Notes under the pieces: model-generated
The model's input: the letters and a program-made list of their open reading frames with translations, nothing else
Databases searched by the model: none
What the model was told of the DNA's origin: nothing
Made by a program: the position numbers and the translations under genes
DNA from: an uncultured Porphyromonas sp.
Lineage (GTDB): Bacteria > Bacteroidota > Bacteroidia > Bacteroidales > Porphyromonadaceae
Length of the DNA stretch: 40,021 bases
NCBI RefSeq assembly: GCF_915070105.1
Contig: NZ_CAJZFJ010000010.1
Location: 1 to 40,021, forward strand
Reading direction: 5' to 3'
Shown here: in pieces, positions 23,948 to 32,608 of the stretch
Layout of the letters: the number at the start of each line of letters is the position of its first letter
Numbering within the stretch: the first letter of the stretch is position 1

Positions 23948-25399
23948 ATGCCCGTAGCCCAAGGTGTCCTGCTGACCTTCGTCGCCTATATCCTCTTCCT
24001 CTTCCTGCTAGCTCGGCTAACAGGTCGTAGGGATGACAACGCTAGCTTCTTCCTCGCCCGCCGAGCGACCCCCTGGTGGGTGGTAGCGATCGGGATGCTC
24101 GGGGACTCCATTTCGGGTGTGACCTTCGTGTCTGTGCCCGGCGATGTCGTCCACTCAGGCATGACCTATATGCAGCTCGTACTGGGCTTCTTCGTGGGCT
24201 ATATAGTGGTGACCTATGTCCTGCTCCCACTATACTACCGACTACAGCTGGTATCGATCTATAGCTATCTCGAGCGACGCTTCGGCAGGCATAGCTACCG
24301 TACGGGGGCGATGTTCTTCATCATCTCCAAGCTCTTCGGAGCAGCGGCCAAGCTCTATGTCATTACCCTGATCCTGCAGAGTCTCGTCTTTACGCCCCTA
24401 GGTATCCCCTATCCCGTGACGGTCGTAGGTGTGGTAGCCATTATCTGGCTCTATACCCAGCGTGGAGGAATGGGGACGATCATCTGGACGGATGTGCTAC
24501 AGACCCTGTGCCTAGTCACTACCCTCATCCTCATGCTCTACCAGGTCTCCTCCCAGCTAGGTCTCAGCCTATCGGGGATCGTGGATGTGGTGCGAAGCTC
24601 GGAGCATAGTCGTATCTTCGTCTTCGACGACTGGACGAGTCCTCTATACTTCTGGAAGCAACTCATCAGCGGTGCCTTCATCGTGATCGTGATGACGGGA
24701 CTTGATCAGAATATGATGCAGAAGAACCTCACCTGCCGTAGTCTCAGGGAGGCACAGACCAATATGCTCACCTACGGCTTCGGGTTCATCCCGCTCAACC
24801 TCCTCTTCCTCACCCTAGGGATCCTGCTCGTGCACTATGCGAGCACGATGGGACTTACCCTACCAGAGAAGACGGACAGCATACTGCCCTATCTAGCTAC
24901 GACCCAGCTAGGGTCGGTGGTGCTGATCTGCTTCACGCTGGGGATCACAGCAGCGTCCTTCTCCAACGCCGACTCCGCACTGACGAGCCTAACGACGTCG
25001 GTATGCACCGACCTCCTCGGTATGGACATGAAGGGGGGCGAGCAGCGTCGCAGGTGGATCCACCTGGGGGTATGTGTAGCCTTTGCCCTCATGGTGCTCT
25101 TCATCGGGAGCATGCAGCAGACCTCGCTCCTGAAGACCATCTTCACCGCCGTCTCCTATACCTATGGCCCTCTGCTGGGGTTCTTTGCCTTTGGACTCCT
25201 GACGAAGCTGCCTATTCGCGACCACCTCGCCCCCTACATCGCCGTACTCTCGCCCCTCGTGAGTTATGCCCTCGCCTATACTCTAGAGCATACCATCGGC
25301 TACAAGGTAGGCTATGAGATGCTACTCTTCAATGGACTCTTTACCTTCGTCTCGCTCTGGATCGCCCATGATCGGAGGGGGAAGGAGGTGCATGTTTAA
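23948..25399 (+). CDS. Sodium:solute symporter (SSS family)
   Basis: A 483-residue inner-membrane transporter with about 13 hydrophobic segments. SSS hallmarks: ASFFLARRATPWWVVAIGMLGDSISGVTFVSVPG near the N-terminus, SNADSALTSLTTSVCTDLLG (about 340, the conserved Ser/Thr-rich helix lining the sodium site) and SYTYGPLLGFFAFGLLTK. The frame is open upstream to GTG 23915, but the -7 box overlaps that codon, so ATG 23948 is chosen. Substrate unknown; sugars, sialic acid, amino acids and carboxylates are all used in this family. It is 21 bp before a TonB-dependent receptor gene, suggesting the two act in series across the envelope. Confidence 0.9.
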   Translation: MPVAQGVLLTFVAYILFLFLLARLTGRRDDNASFFLARRATPWWVVAIGMLGDSISGVTFVSVPGDVVHSGMTYMQLVLGFFVGYIVVTYVLLPLYYRLQLVSIYSYLERRFGRHSYRTGAMFFIISKLFGAAAKLYVITLILQSLVFTPLGIPYPVTVVGVVAIIWLYTQRGGMGTIIWTDVLQTLCLVTTLILMLYQVSSQLGLSLSGIVDVVRSSEHSRIFVFDDWTSPLYFWKQLISGAFIVIVMTGLDQNMMQKNLTCRSLREAQTNMLTYGFGFIPLNLLFLTLGILLVHYASTMGLTLPEKTDSILPYLATTQLGSVVLICFTLGITAASFSNADSALTSLTTSVCTDLLGMDMKGGEQRRRWIHLGVCVAFALMVLFIGSMQQTSLLKTIFTAVSYTYGPLLGFFAFGLLTKLPIRDHLAPYIAVLSPLVSYALAYTLEHTIGYKVGYEMLLFNGLFTFVSLWIAHDRRGKEVHV

Positions 25400-25420
25400 C
25401 TATATATCCAACTCAACTAA

Positions 25421-27421
25421 ATGAAGCAATCCCAGCTGCACCAGCAGACAACAGCCCTACGCTTCCGTCGTATGACGAGGAAGGGCTATGGTGCCTTCAA
25501 CACGATGCATCGAGTCGTGACGATCGGGACACTAACCAGTCTAGCTCTAGCCTGCGCCTATTCCAGCACAGCTAGCGCACAGAACGTCGGGGGCACAGAC
25601 CCACGCACCTCGCCCGACTCGGACAAGGAGTACGAGATCGAGCAGGTGACCGTCACGGCCTCCAAGATCGCTACTCCACTCAATCAGACGGCCAAGCTCA
25701 TCACCGTCATCACTGCCAAGGAGATCGCTAATGCGCCGGTACGATCACTACAGGATCTACTCGTCTATGTAGCAGGTATAGACGTAGCCCAAAGAGGCGC
25801 ACACGGCGTACAAGCCGATATCTCCATCCGTGGAGGTTCCCAAGACCAAACCATGATCCTACTGAATGGTATCAACCTCAGTAATGCAGAGACAGGCCAC
25901 CTTAGCCTGGACATCCCGATTAATCTCTCCGACATCGAGCGCATCGAAGTCCTCCGTGGACCCTCAGCCCTCATATATGGCGTAGGTGCCTTCTCGGGAG
26001 GGATCAACATCATCACCCGACACGATACACACGACCGACTATATGCCAGCATCACCGCAGGCATGCATCGTCTACGTAGTATAGAGCTCAGAGGATCTAG
26101 CCGCTGGGGCAAGACTACGAACTCACTCTCGGCCAGCAGCCGCAGTAGTGCAGGGTACCAAACCAACACCGACTATCAGATCAATAACGCCCTTTGGCAG
26201 GCCCGTCTCCAGCTAGAGGGTACGAACAAGATCGACCTACAGGTAGGCTACAATGAGAAGCAGTTCGGGGCGAACAGCTTCTACTCGGCGAAGTTCCCGA
26301 TGCAGTACGAGTACACACGTCGCTACATCTCCTCCCTACGTGGAGAGCTGGGCACTGGACAGCTACGTTTCGTGCCAGCTATCTATTGGGACCGTGCCTA
26401 CGATCAGTTTGACCTAACGAAGGGCTCAGACAAGGGACGCAACTACCACCGTACCGACAGCTATGGTGCCAACCTCGCCACCAGCTACCTCTCCCTCATC
26501 GGGATGACGACCCTAGCTGCAGACCTTAGACGTGAGGAGGTAATCAGCAGTAAGCTCGGACGACCACGCTCTAAGCCTAGTGGGGTGTACACCCGCACAG
26601 ATGACCGCACCAACCTAAGCCTAAGCCTAGAGCATACAGTGAGCATACACGACTTCACCCTCTCGGCAGGCGCACTACTCAACCACACTAGCCTCCTCAG
26701 GGATGTCTACAAGCTACTCCCCTCTGTGAACCTCAGCTACCACCCCACCCAGCGATGGACCTTCTCGGCAGGGTGGAGCAAGTCTATGCGCACACCTACC
26801 TTTGTCAATCTCTGGTACACCACAGAGACCCACAACGCCAGTGGAGGCCTTCAGCCCGAGTACTCCCAATCCTTCGAGCTATCGGCACGCTACCACAGCA
26901 GTGTACTCCAGGCCTACATCTCTGGCTTCAAGACCGAGGGCAGAGACCTCATTGACTGGGTCAAGCAGTCCCCTACTGACACCAAGTGGAGCTCATGGAA
27001 CCACTCTCGCATCGACAACTACGGCATAGAGGCAGGGGTCAGCCTACGCTATGGACACTTCCTCCCCTTCCTAGGCACAGAGAGCAAGCTACAGCTGGAC
27101 TACCTACACATACATCAGGAACACCAAGCCCAGCAGCTCATCTCCCTATATGCACTCAACTACCTCCGTCACAAGTTCACGGCTCACCTATCCTACCGCA
27201 TTGGTCGCCACCTAGAGGGTAGCTGGGACCTTCGCTATCAGGATCGAGTTGGCCAATCCTCCCCCTTCGCCACACTAGATAGCAAGCTCGATTACCTCAT
27301 CAGCGAACATCTACGTGTAGGGATACAGGCCAACAACATCACCGATACTCGCTACTCCGACATCGTAGGTGTCGTACAGCCTGGCTTCTGGCTCTCGGCT
27401 GGCATGAGCTGTAAGCTATAG
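25421..27421 (+). CDS. TonB-dependent outer-membrane receptor
   Basis: A 666-residue receptor. The signal peptide appears set back from the first Met (a basic stretch to about 30, hydrophobic TLTSLALACAY, cleavage near STASAQ, about 53); Met29 is a possible alternative start. A TonB-box-like EIEQVTVTASK lies near 70, the plug domain about 80-195 (LQDLLVYVAGIDVAQRG, ISIRGGSQDQTMILLNG, IERIEVLRGPSALIYGVGAFSGGINI), and the barrel about 200-666, ending in a short aromatic-poor strand. Overall arrangement is BtuB/FecA-like without a SusC-type N-terminal extension or a SusD gene. Substrate unknown. A convergent terminator follows. Confidence 0.9.
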   Translation: MKQSQLHQQTTALRFRRMTRKGYGAFNTMHRVVTIGTLTSLALACAYSSTASAQNVGGTDPRTSPDSDKEYEIEQVTVTASKIATPLNQTAKLITVITAKEIANAPVRSLQDLLVYVAGIDVAQRGAHGVQADISIRGGSQDQTMILLNGINLSNAETGHLSLDIPINLSDIERIEVLRGPSALIYGVGAFSGGINIITRHDTHDRLYASITAGMHRLRSIELRGSSRWGKTTNSLSASSRSSAGYQTNTDYQINNALWQARLQLEGTNKIDLQVGYNEKQFGANSFYSAKFPMQYEYTRRYISSLRGELGTGQLRFVPAIYWDRAYDQFDLTKGSDKGRNYHRTDSYGANLATSYLSLIGMTTLAADLRREEVISSKLGRPRSKPSGVYTRTDDRTNLSLSLEHTVSIHDFTLSAGALLNHTSLLRDVYKLLPSVNLSYHPTQRWTFSAGWSKSMRTPTFVNLWYTTETHNASGGLQPEYSQSFELSARYHSSVLQAYISGFKTEGRDLIDWVKQSPTDTKWSSWNHSRIDNYGIEAGVSLRYGHFLPFLGTESKLQLDYLHIHQEHQAQQLISLYALNYLRHKFTAHLSYRIGRHLEGSWDLRYQDRVGQSSPFATLDSKLDYLISEHLRVGIQANNITDTRYSDIVGVVQPGFWLSAGMSCKL

Positions 27422-27458
27422 GCATTACCCTGGGATAGACATCTACCTACCTCAGCAC

Positions 27459-27510
27459 AAGAAAGGACGTAGCTCCACTCGGTGTGACCGAGGGAGCTAC
27501 GTCCTTTCTT
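27459..27510. terminator. Terminator between convergent genes
   Basis: An 18-bp stem (27459-27476 with 27493-27510) topped by a second stem CTCGGT/ACCGAG, followed by TATTTC. Lies between the TonB receptor gene and the convergent barrel gene. Confidence 0.85.
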
Positions 27511-27563
27511 TATTTCATCTCCTATCCTCTCGGGCTAGTGCTCGCCCCTTGCTAAGGCGATCG

Positions 27564-28277
27564 CTAGAGGAGGCGTATGCCTAGAGTGAACCAACTAGTG
27601 GTATTCTTCATCCCATAGGGAGCCTGCCTTGTGGCGCTCCGCAGGCCTTGCTCTACCCCGATACGCAGGTATATATTCTGGAGCTCCAGCTTCGCTGCTA
27701 GATGGAGAGCTAGGTCATTCTTCTTAAACTGGAGTCGCTCCCCGCTGGGAGTATTGTTGCCCGTCTGGTACTCCTCGTCCTCGAAGACCCGATACTCGCT
27801 CCCCTGCGCCTTAGCTCCCCCCGCTAGGTGCTGATAGCGTGAGGTCATCCCGATAGAGTACGAGAGCCCAGCCTCCCCACTCAGGGCAACGCCTAGGCCG
27901 GGGACAGCTAGACGAAGGCCATAGGCAACGGGGATATTGACGTAGCGTAGATCGAGCTGTTCCCTGCCTACCCCAGCGTCCGAGGGGTAGCCCATGGGGC
28001 GGGCATTGGCCAGTGTCAGGTCGTTCTGTGCGCCCTGCCCTTGGTAGTAAATACCAGCGGACAGATAGCTAAGGAGTCCGAGAGAGAGCTCTGCTCCCAC
28101 CCCTAGGCGTATTCCATAGCTTGGCTGGAGCCCCCCGGTACTCCTTCCCGAAGAGACTCGTAGGTTGGAGGATGTCCCCCCGACCTCCGCTCCGATACGT
28201 AGTGGATAGGACTGTGCGATAGCTGGGGACGAGGCCAATAGAGCGATGAGGAGGAGACGTAGGGGTAGCTTATACAT
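27564..28277 (-). CDS. Outer-membrane beta-barrel protein
   Basis: A 237-residue exported protein: signal peptide MYKLPLRLLLIALLASSPAIA, then about eight to ten amphipathic strands (YPLRIGAEVGGTSSNLRV, YGIRLGVGAELSLGLLSYLSAGIYYQG, YVNIPVAYGLRLAVPGLGVALSGEAGLSYSIGM) ending IRLL. It fits the Bacteroidetes PorT/OMP_b-brl_2 type. The frame continues upstream to 28322, into the terminator hairpin at 28314-28358, so ATG 28277 is used. Its C-terminal strand resembles that of the next gene (YLRIGVEQGL versus YLRIGLDHGL), so the two are probably paralogues. Function unknown. Confidence 0.75.
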   Translation of the reverse strand: MYKLPLRLLLIALLASSPAIAQSYPLRIGAEVGGTSSNLRVSSGRSTGGLQPSYGIRLGVGAELSLGLLSYLSAGIYYQGQGAQNDLTLANARPMGYPSDAGVGREQLDLRYVNIPVAYGLRLAVPGLGVALSGEAGLSYSIGMTSRYQHLAGGAKAQGSEYRVFEDEEYQTGNNTPSGERLQFKKNDLALHLAAKLELQNIYLRIGVEQGLRSATRQAPYGMKNTTSWFTLGIRLL

Positions 28278-28313
28278 TATTCTTGGGCTGATCACTAAGT
28301 AAAGTAAAATAGG

Positions 28314-28358
28314 AGAGCCCACACCATGACGCTACATAGGTGTCATGGTGTGGGCTCT
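28314..28358 (-). terminator. Terminator between the two barrel genes
   Basis: A perfect 17-bp stem (28314-28330 with 28342-28358). On the minus strand it is followed by TATTTTACTTTAC, which gives a moderate U-rich tail. Lies 82 bp after the stop of the upstream barrel gene. Confidence 0.7.
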
Positions 28359-28439
28359 ACGAGGGATAACGCTAGATATACGGTGCTTCGTATACTTAGG
28401 TGCTAGGGGATAGATGTCGTCTGGACTACCTCAGGTGGC

Positions 28440-29183
28440 TTAGAAGCGAACACCTAGAGTCGTGGATAGGCTGAGGATAGTTACTCGACTTCTTTCAGGG
28501 TATCTATTGACCCTTGTTAGTCCATGATCCAAGCCTATGCGTAGGTAGTAGCGACTATACTCCGCCCTAAGACCAGCATTAACTGCAATATTTACAGGGA
28601 GGAACAGAGTGGAGCCATTGCCTCGACCAGATCCAGACGATCCGTTCGTCCCAGAGGAGAAGATGGGAGTACTTGCTTCTCCGAACTTATTCCGATTGCC
28701 TTCATACAGAGTGTAGCTCAGTGATCCTCCCAGACCTATGGAGAAGCGGACGCCAAGCTCACATGCAAGGCTGAACTTACCGTCCTCTGATAGTGCAGCC
28801 CTATTGCCGAATAGCAAGGGGATGGATAGATAGTGAGTCGTCATCCTTTCCTCGATTGCCCCTAGACGACTTAGGTCGATGTTTAGACCAGCCTTCTTTA
28901 GTGCTGCGGCCTGATCAATACTTAGGTCTTGGCTTGATCTAGGGGCGTAGTAGGATAGACCTGACGACAGATAGTAGCCACTGTTCCCCAGCTTCAGATC
29001 AATACGTCCCGTCAGAGAAGGGGAGAGGCATAGTGGTGTACGTGCCTTCTCCTTACCAGGAGTGTTCATCAAGAAAGAAGAGTAGTCCACCCCAGCATCA
29101 ACAGCGAAGGTTACCTTGCGTTGTGCCATAAGGCTGCTCGCGGTGAGGGTGAGTAGGAGCAGAAGTAAAGTGCTTCGTTTCAT
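28440..29183 (-). CDS. Outer-membrane beta-barrel protein (paralogue)
   Basis: A 247-residue exported protein with signal peptide MKRSTLLLLLLTLTASSLMA and a barrel pattern: KVTFAVDAGVDYSSFLMNT, GYYLSSGLSYYAPRSSQ, HYLSIPLLFGNRAAL, LACELGVRFSIGLGGSLSYTLYEG, YYLRIGLDHGLTRV and a final LGVRF. The frame is open to 29252, but ATG 29183 starts the signal peptide exactly. A Ser/Gly-rich loop (SSGTNGSSGSGRGNGST) near 180 is probably external. It follows the FAH gene by 65 bp with no promoter box seen between. Confidence 0.75.
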   Translation of the reverse strand: MKRSTLLLLLLTLTASSLMAQRKVTFAVDAGVDYSSFLMNTPGKEKARTPLCLSPSLTGRIDLKLGNSGYYLSSGLSYYAPRSSQDLSIDQAAALKKAGLNIDLSRLGAIEERMTTHYLSIPLLFGNRAALSEDGKFSLACELGVRFSIGLGGSLSYTLYEGNRNKFGEASTPIFSSGTNGSSGSGRGNGSTLFLPVNIAVNAGLRAEYSRYYLRIGLDHGLTRVNRYPERSRVTILSLSTTLGVRF

Positions 29184-29248
29184 GTGTCTTGAATATGAGT
29201 TAGTGAATGTATTGGGTATCGTTATATCCTTGAGGTAGGTATATGAGC

Positions 29249-29881
29249 TCACTTGATGGGTAGGTGTAGGACTCTTCGCTCTCCGATATAGCCCTCCAGG
29301 AGCTGTCCTATCTCCACCGCACCCACCCCCGCGGGTGTCCCCGTGAAGATGAGGTCACCCATACGAAGGGTCTGGTGTCGGCTGATATGGGAGATCAGGC
29401 TATCTATCCCATGGATCATTTCGGAAGAGGTGGCACTCTGCCTCGTCACTCCATCGACATCCAGGCGAAAGGGTATCGGACACTCAGGATAGCCTAGCTC
29501 TTCCTTGGAGAGCCAGGTACCGACCACTGCAGAGCCGTCGAAGACCTTCGCCGAGAGCCAAGGGTGCCCCTCTGCCATAGCCCTCCGCTGTAGGTCACGG
29601 GCGGTGAAGTCTATCCCCAGCGTAATATAGTTGTAGTAGCGGTGTGCAAACCGCTCAGCGATCCGCTTACCTACACGACTAATCTGTACGACTAGCTCAG
29701 CCTCATACTCCACCGACGAGCCCATATCGGGGAGGAAGAAAGGAGTATTGGGACGGAGAAGCGAATCCCCCTTGTGGAAGAATACCGGCTCGGCCTGAGG
29801 CGGACTCTGTACACCTAGGCCTAGGCTCTGAGCCTCGTCTCGGTGTGTAGGATAGTTGAAGCAGACACCTAGGATCTTCAT
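29249..29881 (-). CDS. Fumarylacetoacetate hydrolase (FAH) family protein
   Basis: A 210-residue FAH-fold enzyme. Core motifs: VFFHKGDSLLRPNTPF, SSVEYEAELVVQISRVGK (acidic metal ligands), NYITLGIDFTARDLQ, HPWLSAKVFDGSAVVG and DLIFTGTPAGVGAV. Members hydrolyse or decarboxylate 2-oxo acids such as acylpyruvates and oxaloacetate with Mg2+; the substrate here cannot be fixed. The frame is open up to 30016 inside rex, but the ATG at 29881 overlaps the rex TGA by 4 nt and begins MKILGVCFNYPTH, the usual start for the family. Translationally coupled to rex. Confidence 0.88.
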   Translation of the reverse strand: MKILGVCFNYPTHRDEAQSLGLGVQSPPQAEPVFFHKGDSLLRPNTPFFLPDMGSSVEYEAELVVQISRVGKRIAERFAHRYYNYITLGIDFTARDLQRRAMAEGHPWLSAKVFDGSAVVGTWLSKEELGYPECPIPFRLDVDGVTRQSATSSEMIHGIDSLISHISRHQTLRMGDLIFTGTPAGVGAVEIGQLLEGYIGERRVLHLPIK

Positions 29882-30558
29882 ACCTTCCTCCCCTCTTGTA
29901 GTCGCTCCTGCGTAGCCTTCATGCGGGTAAACATCAGAGCGAGGTGAGCGTACATAGAGGTATTCTGTACGACGACATTGGGTGGGGTCTGGATACGGAA
30001 GGGGGTGAAGTTCCACAGCGCACGTATCCCTGCTCGCACAAGGCGGTCCGTCATCAGCTGTGCCTGTAGCACGGGGACGGTGAGGATAGCGATCTGTACC
30101 TCCTCGGCCTGAATACGAGAGGCAAGCTCATCAATATGATATACGGGGATACCCGCCACCTCGGTGCCTATGATCTCCTCTGCTACATCAAAGCCTGCAA
30201 GCACCTCTAGGCCAAACTGACGTAGCCCCTTATCGGCAAGTAGCCCTGAGCCCAAGCTTCCGACCCCGATTAGGAAGGCACGATGCTGCTTCGTAAAGCC
30301 GAGGAACTCCTCTAGGTACTCGATCAAGGCTGCTGTCTCGTAGCCCACACGTGTGCGTCCCTGGAGCTGTACATAGGACAGATCCTTGGCCACAAGGGCG
30401 GAGTCCACCCCGACTCCTTGGGCTATACGGGTGGAGGAGACATGCTCGTGCCCCTCATTCTTCAGTAGCTGGACGAAGGAGAGATACCAAGGCAAGCGAC
30501 GTAGCGTAGGCTCGGGGATCGTATGCATCTTATTGTTTATCTCGTTCTTCTTGCTCAT
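29878..30558 (-). CDS. rex: Redox-sensing transcriptional repressor Rex
   Basis: A 226-residue NAD(H)-sensing repressor. The N-terminal winged helix covers about 11-90 (PEPTLRRLPWYLSFVQLLKNEG, VSSTRIAQGVGVDSALVAKDLSYV) and a Rossmann domain follows (FLIGVGSLGSGLLADKGL near 98, DVAEEIIGTEVAGIPV, LTVPVLQAQLMTDRLVRAGIRALWNFTP). Rex releases DNA when NADH rises and controls fermentative genes. A perfect Rex site (TTGTGAA-N4-TTCACAA) was not seen near any promoter here. It overlaps the FAH gene by 4 nt. A -7 box lies at 30596-30603. Confidence 0.92.
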   Translation of the reverse strand: MSKKNEINNKMHTIPEPTLRRLPWYLSFVQLLKNEGHEHVSSTRIAQGVGVDSALVAKDLSYVQLQGRTRVGYETAALIEYLEEFLGFTKQHRAFLIGVGSLGSGLLADKGLRQFGLEVLAGFDVAEEIIGTEVAGIPVYHIDELASRIQAEEVQIAILTVPVLQAQLMTDRLVRAGIRALWNFTPFRIQTPPNVVVQNTSMYAHLALMFTRMKATQERLQEGRKV

Positions 30559-30595
30559 GCTTGTTGTTACTTGAGGTCTAGTAGATTATACTCCA

Positions 30596-30603
30596 CAAAT
30601 GTA
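30596..30603 (-). promoter_or_regulatory. -7 box for rex
   Basis: TACATTTG on the minus strand, 38 bp before the rex start codon. Confidence 0.5.
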
Positions 30604-30777
30604 GTGATTTGACACCTTTGCGCCAAGGAGGGCTCAAGCCTCTCGCACCTGACCACTCCTTCGTCCCTCATATAGTGATCATGGGAGAGAAGGAGGGTAC
30701 GCTCCGAGAGTTGTTTGGTAACCACTCCTCTACCACATAGTCCACAGAGAGGAATGGGAATTGGGAGCCCCATAGCC

Positions 30778-31900
30778 CTAGGGCTGATCTCCCGTGTCAG
30801 CATTCCCCATTAGATAGGCCTTGATGAACTCATCGATATCGCCATCCATTACTGCTCCGACATTGGAGGTCTGATAGCCCGTGCGGTGGTCCTTCACACG
30901 GCGGTCATCGAAGACGTAGCTACGGATCTGAGCGCCCCACTCGATCTTCTTCTTACCAGCCTCGACCTCGGCCTGTGCTCGACGTCGGCGCTCTAGCTCC
31001 TTGTCATAGAGCTGGGAGCGGAGGAGGCGCATCGCATTCTCGCGGTTATCGGTCTGGGAGCGGGTCTCGGTATTCTCTATGATGATCTCCTCCTCGACAC
31101 CTGTCTCGGGATCTCGATAACGATAGCGCAGACGCACCCCCGTCTCGACCTTATTCACGTTCTGTCCACCAGCGCCACTGGAGCGGAAGGTATCCCAACT
31201 GATATCGGCAGGATTGACCTCGACCTCGATCGTATCATCTACGAGGGGGACGACAAAGACGGAGGCGAAGCTCGTCATACGCTTGCCCTGAGCATTGTAG
31301 GGAGAGATACGTACAAGGCGGTGGACACCGGTCTCGCTCTTGAGGAAGCCATAGGCCTGATCCCCCTCGACCTGCATGGTCATCGTCTTGATGCCCGCCT
31401 CTTCACCGTCCTGCCAGTTGGTAATAGTAGTCTTGTAGCCCTGCTTATCACACCAGCGAGCATACATACGAGCGAGCATAGAGGCCCAGTCTTGGCTCTC
31501 CGTACCGCCTGCACCAGCATTGATCTTGAGGACTGCTCCTAGGCTATCCTCCTCCGCACGGAGCATATTCTTCAGCTCTACTTCCTCCAGCAGGGCTATG
31601 GCTCGGGCATAGGCTTCATCGACCTCCTCCTCGCTAGTAATCCCTTCCTTGAAGTACTCTAGGGCAAGGGCTACTTCCTCGGTCAGCCTATTGGCCTCAT
31701 CGTAATAGTTAATCCACTTGCGAAGGTCTTTGACCTTACGCATCTGTGCTTCGGCACGCTCACGATCCTCCCAGAAGGCAGGGTCTGCAGTGCGTAGCTC
31801 TTCCTCCTCTAGCTGAATACGTCGGCTATCGACGTCAAAGGTACCTCCCCAGCGCAGACTTGCGCTCCAGTAGGCTCCCTAACTGGTCTGTCGTTATCAT
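30778..31900 (-). CDS. prfB: Peptide chain release factor 2, with programmed +1 frameshift
   Basis: RF2, about 373 residues after frameshifting. The 5' frame starts at ATG 31900 (MITTDQLGSLLERKSALGRYL) and stops at TGA 31835-31837; the remainder reads in the +1 frame beginning DVDSRRIQLEEEELRTADPA. The GGQ peptidyl-transferase motif is at about 244-246 (SSGAGGQNVNKVE). The codon-recognition tripeptide is SPY (about 199-201, HRLVRISPYNAQGKR) rather than the E. coli SPF. It catalyses release at UGA and UAA and controls its own level through the frameshift. Reading only from Met 31743 would give a truncated 321-residue product lacking most of domain 1. Confidence 0.95.
31834..31849 (-). promoter_or_regulatory. 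prfB frameshift site
   Basis: On the minus strand: GGG AGG TAC CTT TGA C. This is the classic slippery CTT before the in-frame TGA, followed by C (poor termination context), with the Shine-Dalgarno-like GGGAGG one codon upstream of the slippery codon. Confidence 0.95.
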
Positions 31901-32322
31901 TAGTCTATACTAAATAATGTACTGTGATATATACGGATTGTCACCCGAAGATACGAACAATCAGGCAAAGTCCTGAGCCTCATCCCCACTCCTCGCCCTC
32001 TAGCCATCCATCTCCCGCCCCCGATACGACCCCTCTACCTCCTACTAGTCATCCATCGCTAGCTTTACGTCCCCTAGCCCTTCGCACGCCATCGATGAGA
32101 CCTATTCCTCCTATTACACCTACTGAGCCTACCCCACGACTATGACAGTAGCTACCACAGCTACCTCCTCTCTGATCACACAGCGAGAGCATCTTACATC
32201 CTGTGACCTCTATCCTAGGACTAGGTATAATCCCTCTTAGAGGAGATAGTATACCCTCTGTCACGACCTTACCATGCACGGGAGGTCGAGGGCAAACTGG
32301 TCAAGACCTCCATTCCAAAGAC
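31901..32322. other. Non-coding interval with pyrimidine-rich tract
   Basis: No convincing gene. About 31978-32115 on the plus strand is strongly C/T rich with runs of three to five C, so the minus strand is G-rich and could fold as a quadruplex. No TAnnTTTG box for prfB was recognised here. The interval leads into repeat copy 4. Confidence 0.45.
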
Positions 32323-32608
32323 AGAAACACCTCTATACTAAAACTATACGTACCAAGCATATACCTACTACCTAGGAGAGAAAAGTGTACACGTGTGTAT
32401 ACCATAGTGTACTCACGTGTATACATCTGTGTACACGCGTGTACACAACCTCGCTCTAAGTATGTCCCCATAGCTCCCCTTTCGTATATCCATTCCTCGG
32501 GCTAATGCTAGGTACTACTGAGATACGGCTAAAGCTCCCTTGGGGATAAACGAATTCCCCCTAGGAGGCCAAGAGTAGGGAGTACTAAAAGAGAACATGC
32601 ATCAGCCC
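32323..32608 (+). repeat. Dispersed repeat element, copy 4
   Basis: Left arm 32323-32384 (starts AGAAACACCTCTA, ends ACCTAGGAGAGAAAA). Array 32385-32450: GTGTACACGTG, TGTATACCATA, GTGTACTCACG, TGTATACATCT, GTGTACACGCG, TGTACACAACC. Boxes 5-6 repeat the exact 18-bp palindrome of copy 2 (32429-32446). Right arm TCGCTCTAAGTATGTCC, GGGCTAATGC, GAGATACGG, ending near CATGCATCAGCCCT. The array ends 363 bp before the MFS gene -7 box; this is the longest such gap, and the 200 bp after the element (32609-32812) show no gene. Confidence 0.88.

Noticed and set aside
30559..30777. Small gene between rex and prfB on the minus strand
   Set aside because: The available frame overlaps the prfB end and the rex promoter and shows no recognisable protein features.
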